64,000 bases of DNA from Hippopus hippopus (lineage: Eukaryota; Mollusca; Bivalvia; Cardiida; Cardiidae). Both the position numbers and the translations under genes were made by a program. The notes below the pieces were generated by a model. That model saw nothing but the letters and a program-made list of their open reading frames with translations. It was not told the DNA's origin and did not search any database. Positions 55,085 to 63,060 of this stretch are shown piece by piece; position 1 is the stretch's first letter; the number at the start of each line of letters is the position of its first letter. Where the stretch lies: contig OX328097.1 of the NCBI GenBank assembly GCA_946811185.2, positions 28,605,627-28,669,626 on the forward strand. Reading direction: 5' to 3'.

Positions 55085-56215
55085 TTGTCTCACACTTGAG
55101 CTGAGCCAGGCTCTAGTACAGATAACTCCCCAAATGCGATGTTACTTTTTTACTGGTCGCCTCTGGGTACAGAGACGATCAAGACAAAATCAGTTGAAAG
55201 CTTTGCACAGATTTTGAGCGCAAGTTTGAACTCTCATTATTTCGCAAATAGAGCACAAAACAAGGATTTAGACATACCTATTGCTTGCGTATTTAATAAC
55301 CCTTCGTTTGAAATACAAGTATTTTCAATCTAAACGCTGAACATTAGAGAAATCCGTGCATTTCATCTGTTACTCGAGTTGTTTACCTTCCCGAAAACGC
55401 ACAAAATGGCCGCCACGCACGATAAATTTCGTCAGTGTTTTTTCAGAGAATTACATTATACAAGTTGGCTTCTTTACAAAAGAAGCCAGGAGAGGTCAGC
55501 ATCAATGTTTTCAAATAGTTTATTGGCTTTTAAATTCAATATATTTTGGTACATGTAAACAAACAAGTAAAAAAGCCACCACGTAGAAACCTCATATGCT
55601 TTACATGACGGTCATTTGACCTTCTTGCCGCGTTTTCAAGGCGCATGATCTTGTCCAGCGGTCTTCTTTCTCTTTTTTAACGAAATTCTTCTTATTTTTA
55701 CTTCTGCTTAGATTTATTTGCTTAATGAAAAATTACAATTATTTGAGAGGTCATTTGCAGCCATGGCAAATTAATGTAACAAATCTTTTCTGAAATTCGT
55801 CTTATAAAAATAAACCACGTCTATTTCCTGTTTCGGTTTTTTTATTTCGCTTTATTTACAAAACCATGACGAAACAGACTGTGTCTCAGAACAATTTCGC
55901 AAGAAAAATGGATTTAGACAGCAAATTCTGTGGCAGTCTGCCTTTTAAACTCACCACTGTTGGAGAGGTCTGATGACCTCTCCAATAAACGACTTCTACA
56001 AGCTCTTTAGGTAATGAAAGGTTTAATAATTTGTCGTTGGTCATGTTTGTCACTAAAAGTTGCATTTCGCTACAATATGGATTAAACCGACGAAGCAGAA
56101 AGTCAGTATAGCGCTCTATCTTTGCTACCGGAAAATTTACGATGGACTTGAGACGGTACGGTGCACAATAAATGTCCAAATATGAAAAAAATCACCGTAG
56201 CGTCTCAGTATTGAG
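55085..56215 (-). repeat. Right arm of a long inverted repeat, interrupted
   Basis: 55085-55450 and 55965-56215 pair with the left arm at 53403-53995. The middle (about 55452-55965) has no partner and is bounded by GAAGCCAGGAGAGGTCA on one side and a small hairpin GGAGAGGTCTGATGACCTCT CC on the other, so it is probably a separate insertion. Confidence 0.8.
55886..56179 (-). pseudogene. Open frame in the inverted-repeat arm
   Basis: A 97-codon frame includes YRLKSIVNFPVAKIERYTDF and LLRRFN. The same peptide is readable in the left arm (53450-53545) with only F/L and P/L changes before a frameshift and stops. That conservation could reflect an old coding exon or simply limited divergence. No domain is recognised, and there is no splice or start evidence. 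Confidence 0.25.
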
Positions 56216-56357
56216 ACTAAGCCAGGCTCATACCAAAAGCAGCGAGATTTATGAGCACTAGATAACTAAAGGTCTTAACCAGTCGGTTACAGTGTATACC
56301 CCAATGAGTTTTGACAGTTGAGTCCATGTCCTTTGAAGCTTTGTAGCTTATCTTGTC

Positions 56358-56562
56358 CAGGGTCTGTATTCATAAACCGTTCGGCTTAGAAACGTTCTTT
56401 GTCCTATTCTCTAAATGTGAAAGTAACACTGTTTCTAACTGACTAAACCAAATGGTTAAACCAAGCTGAAGTCTTGTTACCGTGTGAGTTTCAAATTTAG
56501 AAAATTCTCGAGAGTAAGAATCTTAAACATTCTTAAGAATGCTTGGTGAATACGGGCCCAGG
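56358..56562. mobile_element. Family D MITE
   Basis: Inverted ends GGGTCTGTATTCATAAACC and the complement of GGTGAATACGGGCCC, with an inner inverted repeat around CTAAACCAAATGGTTAAACC. Same plan as 22370-22571. Confidence 0.65.
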
Positions 56563-56711
56563 CCAAACTCTGTAGATTGGGTTTCTCCATCAAGTCAGCT
56601 CATCATATTGGCAATAAGCAAGTTTCAAGCATATTATGTGAATATCCCTCTACTCATACACGATCTGGACATACACTGTACTTGCCACAAGCCTAACAGA
56701 CTACAGACTAT

Positions 56712-56822
56712 TAGAAAACTTGTGGAAAAAAGCTACTAACCAGCATTTTCTCCTCTTTCCACAATGTTTTCTACCCTTCAAATAACAGAACACAGTCGCC
56801 CGCATATGCTTTCATTTGTGCC
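56712..56822 (+). mobile_element. Truncated family B MITE
   Basis: AGAAAACTTGTGGAAAAAAG and ACCAGCATTTTCTCC through ATGCTTTCATTTGTG. It breaks off into a G-rich stretch (GGGGAGGGAGCCGATGGGGA) that is unlike the rest of the window. Confidence 0.65.
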
Positions 56823-57100
56823 GATTGGGGAGGGAGCCGATGGGGAAGGGAGTGTGTGGGGGTGTCCCGCACCTGCCTATGGCGGTTTCGAGGGCCTCCC
56901 CCGGAAAATTTTGAGAATTCAGATGCGAAATGGTGGGTTCTGGCATGTTTTGACAGCATTTTCCAAACAAATAATTTGTCACTAATTAATATTGCTACAT
57001 TTTGAAAAAAAAAATCACCTTCACTTGTTTTATATGAACACGCGTATTGTACGTTATGGGCGCTTCGCCCTTTCTATGGGAAAACATAGATTTTCATTAC
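56823..57100. other. G-rich then AT-rich spacer
   Basis: 56823-56910 contains GGCCTCCCCCGGAAAATTTT, a GC-rich patch that may be the end of a dispersed repeat. The rest is unremarkable. Confidence 0.35.
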
Positions 57101-57106
57101 TTTATT
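57101..57106 (-). terminator. Candidate poly(A) signal for the GT43 gene
   Basis: TTTATT on the plus strand is AATAAA on the minus strand, about 650 bases after the stop codon at 57754. No closer AATAAA was seen. A downstream GT-rich element is not obvious. Confidence 0.35.
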
Positions 57107-57247
57107 ACCCAACAAAAAGCAGCTTATACATAAACATTACGTAAAAACAATAAAAGGAACGGGACATTAACAACTACAGTTGTCCAGCGGCTGACAACAT
57201 GACGGCTTGTCTTTCTGCATTGGTTACCAGTGCTACTCAGGCAGTCG

Positions 57248-57542
57248 TTTTACCTTTTATCACACAATCACACAATATCAACCCTGTCGATGAACGCTTT
57301 TGAAAACCTTGTGGGATAGGGGAAAATGCATTCAACCCTGTGAGAGGAGGTTTTCGAAAACACGGGAAAGCATTGTGGGATAAGGAGTAAAAAATTGAAA
57401 TCAACATTTTCTCCTTCCCCAAAAGTTTTTACCACTTTTCTTTAAAAAAAAACTGACATTGATCAGTTGAGTCTCATTTAACATGTATGCAAATGTTTTC
57501 AATATGAACAAGTCTAAAATCTTGTCGTTCGGTAGAAGTTAA
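57248..57542 (+). mobile_element. Family B MITE, enlarged
   Basis: TTTTACCTTTTATCACACAA to TTCGGTAGAAGTTAA. An extra segment (GGGGAAAATGCATTCAACCC to GAAAACACGGGAAAGC) duplicates the left arm region. It lies between the GT43 stop codon and the candidate poly(A) signal and so may be in the 3' UTR. Confidence 0.7.
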
Positions 57543-57753
57543 CCAACACACTATGCTGCAGGCTGGCCATATTGCTATTGGTCGGTCCCAAACCATACAG
57601 ACACAGCACTCCGTATCTCACAAACCAAGCACATGTACCCGGTGTCTTTCACGTGACATTACTCGTGTGTTTGTTCGTTCGTTACCCTTGCGCCTGAGCG
57701 GTTATTTTTGCCTGTTTTAAACCTTAGAAGGGTTTCTTGAACACTCGCTGGGG

Positions 57754-57855
57754 TCAGATTTCAAACTGTTTCACATTATATTTGTATGTCAAAGATCTTA
57801 ATATATGATCATTACTCCTTGGCGATGTCGCTGTTTTCGTGTGCCAGACTAGGAT
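57754..57855 (-). CDS. B3GAT: B3GAT-family glucuronosyltransferase, last exon
   Basis: Minus-strand acceptor CTTGTTTCAG precedes 33 codons and TGA at 57754. It opens ILVWHTKT, the family's C-terminal VLVWHTRT motif. In human GlcAT-I the histidine there contacts UDP and the following arginine is at the active site (recalled); here that arginine is lysine, a conservative change. The remainder (SPRSNDHILRSLTYKYNVKQ then FEI) is not strongly conserved in the family, but the closing acidic-hydrophobic residues resemble the usual IEV end. It joins in phase 0 to the exon at 58525-58731. Membership of GT43 is firm; which paralogue (B3GAT1, 2 or 3 type) is not determined. Confidence 0.88.
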   Translation of the reverse strand: MLVWHTKTATSPRSNDHILRSLTYKYNVKQFEI

Positions 57856-58524
57856 CTGAAACAAGACAATCGAAGAATAGTGACGTTTTGACTATCAAAA
57901 TCGTTAAAGTGGGAAGGTGTCATGAGCACTCTCATAGTAGGGGCCTTTGGTTCGAATCCTTTAATCCTTTGAGCGCTATGCGGACAGCATAGATCAAAAT
58001 CAGACTGCACAGAATGTGCATTCTGATCTATGAGCTATGCAGCCCGCTCGTTTAGTAAACCATCTTAGATAAAAATCTTTCTGAATTTCGATGGACTGCA
58101 TTATAAGCCCTTGAAAGAGATCGAGATTATATATTTGGTATGAGTTCGATCAACCGTTGTGACTATTCATATTATGGTCTGAGTACTTGTTATCGTGGTT
58201 TCGAGTAAGCAATCATCGAGAGTGGTTGATACAAAATGTAGAAATTGTTTCATAATTGATCTAAAATTGATAACTTAAAACTGAAAACATTTCAAACATT
58301 CAAAGGAGACTTTTTTTGTCGTGCTGCAACAGAGCACTTTGAAAACATTGCGGTAAAGGATGAATAACTCGAAACAAGCAATTTCAACTATTCCCACATT
58401 TTTTACATGTTTTTACGCATCACGTGCCATAAGTATTATCTACCCCCTTTTTTACAAAGATGGTTTTAAAGTCGGTATACTATATGTGTTTCAGAATTTT
58501 ATAGGTTAGCCTTGCGTCACCTAC
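57856..58524 (-). other. Last intron of the GT43 gene
   Basis: Donor GAG|GTAGGT at 58524 and acceptor TTTCAG at 57856. It contains a family A MITE, a decayed B hairpin (58331-58420) and a tRNA-like B box GGTTCGAATCC near 57951. Confidence 0.75.
57961..58065 (+). mobile_element. Family A MITE, short
   Basis: Starts TTAATCCTTTGAGCGCTATG. Core GCATAGATCAAAATCAGACT and CATTCTGATCTATGAGCTAT. The right end is not found. It lies about 100 bases upstream of the last-exon acceptor. Confidence 0.65.
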
Positions 58525-58731
58525 CTCGGAACAATTATTTGCCTTTGGTTCTAGTTCATCTATTGTAACATTTAACTGTTCGACAAAATCGGTCTCGATA
58601 TACCCTCGCCCCGCTATAAGGCTGAATCTTGGTGGATCGGGGAGCATTAAAAAATTTGTGTTAACGGCAAATGCAGCCATGTCAAAGGCAAACTTTCGCT
58701 GTGGTTTCCATCCTGCTGCAAATCCAATAAC
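58525..58731 (-). CDS. B3GAT: B3GAT-family glucuronosyltransferase, internal exon
   Basis: 69 codons between acceptor CTCAAAATAG|GTTATT and donor TCCGAG|GTAGGT. It encodes the acceptor- and UDP-GlcA-binding half of a beta-1,3-glucuronosyltransferase, a Golgi type II membrane enzyme that adds glucuronic acid to galactose-ended glycans, such as the proteoglycan linker. Motifs in order: GFAAGWKPQRKFAFDMAAFA, then GRGYIETDF, then LEPKANNCSE. Relative to human GlcAT-I as I recall it, W243, R247, D252, R277 and the catalytic base E281 all have counterparts at identical spacing (W+4=R, R+5=D, D+25=R, D+29=E). One extra residue sits between E281 and the WHT motif. No stop or frameshift. Confidence 0.93.
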
Positions 58732-58767
58732 CTATTTTGAGAAAAAATAGAAAGAAGTTAGAAGTGA

Positions 58768-58965
58768 TTAACTCTGTCCGACTTTTAAAACAATGTAGGA
58801 AAAGGAGAAAATGCTGGTCACCAGCATTTTCTCCTGTCCCCCCCTTATGATTTTGTATCCTTTCACATAAAAAAATCACTTGAACCACATTTAATTTGTG
58901 GTCTGCAGATGCTTCCAGTTTGGACCAGTGTAAAATTTTGTCGTCTGCCTCAGGTACAGAGTTAA
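58768..58965 (+). mobile_element. Family B MITE in the GT43 intron
   Basis: TTAACTCTGTCCGACTTTTA to TCAGGTACAGAGTTAA. It is opposite in orientation to the gene. Core GAGAAAATGCTGGTCACCAG. Its right TTAA (58768) is about 37 bases from the exon at 58731, on the acceptor side. Confidence 0.8.
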
Positions 58966-58998
58966 TTCATTTTTTCACGTTTTGATTTACGCAAATTA

Positions 58999-59042
58999 CG
59001 AGGACTGCGCAGGCTGACATGGGTCGAAACTTTTTGCTATCG
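58999..59042 (+). mobile_element. Family C fragment
   Basis: GGACTGCGCAGGCTGACATG GGTCGAAAC is the central part of family C without either end. Confidence 0.6.
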
Positions 59043-59234
59043 TATGTATACTTTACATATTCAATGTCTCTTGTGATGTGCATTTGCCATGCAATGACAT
59101 GCTCGCATGGGCGAAGGTATTTTGAAATTACAAGTAAATGTTGCATAATGTTTGTTGAAACTTAATTTGCGTTTTCTCATGTGTAAATTCTCCAATTACG
59201 TGCAACTGAGCATGTGTATGTGTATCAGTGTATT

Positions 59235-59503
59235 TGAGCCATGCTCTTTAAAAAGGGGGTTTAATACATCTGCAAAAAGTCTCGACCCACGTCAGCCTGT
59301 GCAGTCCACGCAGGCTGATCTGAATCGAAACTTTTGTTATCGGTCTATTCGCTGCCTGTGCAAAGGACCAGTCTACATCATGATTCAGTCTGTTGTTAGA
59401 CAAAATGGAGTTTGTTGATTCATAATTACATGTATACGATGAATTGCTTGGTATAGTGCATCATGGAGATGCATTAAACCCCCTCTTGCCAGAGCATGGC
59501 TCA
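59235..59503 (+). mobile_element. Family C MITE, full length
   Basis: TGAGCCATGCTCTTTAAAAA to GCCAGAGCATGGCTCA, flanked by TT on both sides. Inner hairpin CAGCCTGTGCAGTCCACGCA GGCTG. It lies in the GT43 intron. Confidence 0.85.
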
Positions 59504-59548
59504 TTTAAAATTAGTCATCTAAAACGACGGAGATAAACATAAAAAATA

Positions 59549-59683
59549 AACAAGCAATTTCGTTGAAATGATATCCCCCGGCCAAAAAGACCTTTTCAAA
59601 AATTTACGCGACCGCGTAACTCAAAATCGTTCCCAGTCGGCCATTTTGCATCGAATCAAAAAAAAAATAGGGATATATCTTTT
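59549..59683 (-). mobile_element. Deletion derivative of pearl-like element 1
   Basis: Read on the minus strand it has TTTGATTCGATGCAAAATGG and CCGACTGGGA, as at 3929-3960, then jumps to a GGCCGGGGGATATCATTTC AACGAAATTGC end, as at 5311-5345. The whole tandem core and the microsatellite are absent, so it defines the minimal ends of this family. Confidence 0.75.
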
Positions 59684-59685
59684 CC

Positions 59686-59956
59686 AACAAAATACCTTTG
59701 AAATAGCTAAATTTGGGTTTTTACTGTCAGTTTAAAAGTTTCATATCATTTTTAGTGGTATTAGGATTAAAAGCATTTGCAGACTGGCGTAAATTTAAAG
59801 TTGTCTTGAATGATAGAAAATTTCTTTGAAAGGTGTTAACATTATGGGAAAAGCAGAAAATGCCGGTCACCAGATTTTCACATTTCTCCAATGATGTTTT
59901 CAAAAGCTTTATTCTTAAGAAGTGTTAAAACTCGGGATTGTGTGGTAAAGAGTTAA
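59686..59956 (-). mobile_element. Half family A plus family B MITE
   Basis: 59686-59766 (AAATACCTTTGAAATAGC, TTTACTGTCAGTTTAAAAG) is the outer half of an A element matching 60119-60210 inverted. 59768-59956 is a B copy ending GTGTGGTAAAGAGTTAA. B seems to have replaced or inserted into the A element. Confidence 0.7.
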
Positions 59957-60007
59957 AAGGTTTATGCAGAGAGGATGATTGGAGGGTGGGGGTTGCAAAT
60001 GATTTAC

Positions 60008-60094
60008 CTTTCCTTGCCGCACTACTGGAGTCTCGAACAAAGCTTTACCAACTATAGCCACCGGCCATACTGAGACCTTTTTTGTATATCGCAT
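60008..60094 (-). CDS. B3GAT: B3GAT-family glucuronosyltransferase, internal exon
   Basis: 29 codons, MRYTKKVSVWPVAIVGKALF then ETPVVRQGK, between acceptor TGTATGTTTCAG and donor GGAAAG|GTAAAT. The MRYT(R/K)(R/K)VSVWPVGLVG motif is diagnostic of GT43 glucuronosyltransferases and lies just after the DDD metal site in the family. The glutamate of FET(P) corresponds to human GlcAT-I E227 (recalled), again at the right distance (16 residues) from the tryptophan in the next exon. The initial ATG here is an internal methionine, not a start. Phase 0 on both sides. The exon with the DDDNTY motif should precede it but was not found up to 64 kb, so the intron is at least 3.9 kb. Confidence 0.93.
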
Positions 60095-60118
60095 CTGAAA
60101 CATACAATACATTTTATT

Positions 60119-60329
60119 TTAACCCTTCTACTGCTAAATAAATGAAATGAAATTTTCAGACTGACAGTAAAAACCCAAATTTTGCTATTCAAAGGTATTT
60201 TGTGGGAAATGATATCTCCCTATCGGACAGTGTAGATCCAAGATCAGACTGCACGTTCTCTGCAATCTGATCTTGATCTACACTGTCCGCAAAAGGTCTT
60301 TGAGTCGCGCTTAGCAGCCTATGAGTTAA
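60119..60329 (+). mobile_element. Family A MITE beside a splice acceptor
   Basis: TTAACCCTTCTACTGCTAAA to AGCAGCCTATGAGTTAA. Core AGTGTAGATCCAAGATCAGA with loop CACGTTCTCTG. On the gene's strand it ends 25 bases before the exon at 60094, so the branch-point region must lie in or at the edge of the MITE. Confidence 0.85.
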
Positions 60330-60464
60330 AGAAGATTTTATAAAAACTGTTACGAGTACAGACATGGTGACTCCCGAATGAGGATAAAAATTGTACGAGG
60401 GTGAAAAAGTTGTAAAAAGGTTTGAAAAGGCGATATGGGTATTTTTGTCAAAATACAAAATAAT

Positions 60465-60725
60465 TCAGCCGTGCTCTGTGAAAAGGGGGAATGTATCTGT
60501 AAAAAGCATAGACTCATGTCAGCTTACCCAGTGTCCACAGGCCGACCAGGGTTGATAAATTTGCTATAAGTAAATTTTCTGCGTGTCAAGAGACCGTACT
60601 AGTCCATAATTTGGTCGAATTTAAGACAAAACGTAACCATGGTATGCGAAGATTTGCTTGGTATAATGCATTACGAAGATGCATTAAACCTTTCCCCCCT
60701 CCCCCCCTTTCCGGAGCGTCGTTCA
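60465..60725 (+). mobile_element. Family C MITE, diverged
   Basis: TCAGCCGTGCTCTGTGAAAA to CCGGAGCGTCGTTCAA, with GATGCATTAAACC and a C-rich stretch in the right half. Confidence 0.7.
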
Positions 60726-62229
60726 AATAAAGATATATATACTGACACCCGTTTTTTTTTGCACACATCTACTCTAAATGTATATACCTATTTCAAGAGA
60801 AGTTGAGGGATTACAGTTTTTGTCATGTAAGCACGATACACGAAAAAGAATAGAAAAATGATAACAAAAATGCGATTAACAGATTTTCAAAACATCCATT
60901 CATCACACGAATAACCTTATTTTCAGTGTAATACAGCTATTCAATTTTTTTTTATTGTACACACGTTTAAAAAAAAAAATAGTGTCGTATTTGCTTGAAG
61001 CTCTGTAATCATATTCTCATTTTTAAAAAAATGCTGACCAAATTTCTCTGTGCATTTACCTGTGAAAAACTTATGACTGTGAAAAAGATGCAGAATTTGT
61101 CATCTTGAGAGTAAAAACAAAATCATTATATACGTATGCTAGTTTGGAACTATTTTTCGTTTGTGATGTACACACCCTGTTAAAGAAGCAACTAGGTTTC
61201 ATGCAAATTTCAAAACACATGTACATGTAGGCCTATGTTTTAACATGTCATGAACTATAAGATACAGTTATTTGATTGAAAAGAATCTGAGAATCGTTGG
61301 CTTTTGAGGTAAACTATCATTAAACACGTCGACAAAAATTGATATCAAGCTCGCCAAAGGCTCGCCTTAAAACGTTTTTCCCCCAGACTCGTTAAATAAA
61401 ACTTTATCTCAAAATTCCACCTCATGTCAGATCCTATACAGCCCATTTGAATGCACGAATGCGTGTGAAAAAAAAAAAATGCAAGACTCAGTAACAACAA
61501 ATTCTCTTTTTGCCATCTTGTTTTCAAAAGCGGAAAGATATATTTATGGGGAAAAAAAAAAGTTTGTAGCCGGTAATTTGTTAAATTTGCATTGTCTTAA
61601 TCATTTCGTTTATATCTTTCTGACTTTGGATATAGATCGCATTCTTTCCCTAAAAGATACATTTATATAGAAAAAAAATCTACAGACGGCAATTTTTAGA
61701 ATTTGCGATATGTTCATTTTTGCACCGCTATCCAGATATAGCTTGCATTATTTCGCCACACCTAAAGATGGTGTAACTCTCGGTGCTTTCGTTATACTTT
61801 TACCAATAGATCATACGAAATTCATAATTATGATGTCGAGACTCTATTGCATTGCATCTCAAGTGGAAGTAATCCATGGGTGGTTAGTTCAAGTCTCGGC
61901 TCAGTCAAAACTAAGAGAGAGAGAGAGAGAGATTTATGCAAAGCATTGATAAGGAAACTCGACAAACACATGAATATGGTACGAACTAAATATAGTGGAA
62001 ATGACGTCAAATACCAAACAAACATAACTTGAATATAAATTGACAATAATGGGGAAACGTATTGAAAACAAGTTTTCGCTTCGTTAGAAACGACAGTAAA
62101 TCGTAGATAACGATAAATAAATATAAATCTAAGTGTAATCAGAGCTTCAAGGTGTGTTTATTGTGTCATATCACTGAATTGAGACCAATTCTAGTCAGCA
62201 CATTCCTCGTCCGTTTCCGTAAAATACCG
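60726..62229. other. AT-rich DNA, probably GT43 intron
   Basis: No recognised MITE. An (AG)n run at 61914-61931 follows GGTTAGTTCAAGTCTCGGC, a possible decayed B box. I searched the minus strand for the DDDNTY and N-terminal GT43 motifs and saw none. Confidence 0.4.
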
Positions 62230-63060
62230 CTTTGCGTGTTTTTTTAAAGGGTCAGACAGCACTCGTAACAACTTAGCCGATCCCCTACCTACATCTAACC
62301 TGGTCCATACTGATCAAGGATCCATTTCAAAGTACTTTCAGTCACATGTCCATGCTTAAACATGGCGACGCCCTGGTAAATCGATTAGTAGCAACATTAA
62401 CAAGTTCTTCACATCTGTTGGTGAAATCTTCTAGCGAATAGACCACATTAGAAATTGAATATAAAACTGGTTTGTCAGCAGAATTGTATTTAGAAAGATT
62501 TCGATAGAACATTGTGACTATTGTGTTTTCTTTTTTTCTAAGTAGAGCCTTGCAATTTTAAGAACGATAATCCGGTGTGTTTCCAGCGAAAGAATGCACT
62601 GTGTAAGGTGCAAATCTTTTATCGTAAACAGCCGACGGATTTGATCAACGGATCGACCGAGGTTTGCCTAATAGGTCAATCAGGATACACTCGTCACAAT
62701 TTGGCCGATTCCGTGCCTACATCTTACACTGTTTGTATCAAGGGGGTTTCCATTTTAAAATACCGCCAGTCACATGATCTTAATCTTGGCGGCGCCCATG
62801 TAAATCGTTTAGCAAGGGAACGACACCCTGTTGCTGAAAAATCACGACGAAATTGATAGACCAACTTAGCAAAAATGAATGTACAAACAGTTTGACAACG
62901 GAATTGTATTTAGAAAGATTCTGATAGAAAATTGTGACTAATTTGTTCTTTTTCTAACTAGAGTATAACGATTTAAGAATGGTAAAGCGAAGAAATGTAC
63001 CGTGTAGGTGTAAAATCAAGCTATGTGATACAGCCGAGGGACTTGATCAACTGATCACCT
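62230..63060 (+). repeat. Two-unit tandem duplication, ~430 bases
   Basis: CGATCCCCTACCTACATCTA ... CAGTCACATGTCCATGC ... CATGGCGACGCCC ... GAATTGTATTTAGAAAGATT recurs as CGATTCCGTGCCTACATCTT ... CAGTCACATGATCTTAATC ... TTGGCGGCGCCC ... GAATTGTATTTAGAAAGATT. A partial third relative of the unit start (CTCGTCCATTTCCGT) is near 63750. The frame at 62575-62856 crosses the unit and is not called. Confidence 0.75.

Noticed and set aside
62575..62856. 93-codon plus-strand gene
   Set aside because: The frame spans the junction of two tandem units and has no recognisable domain.
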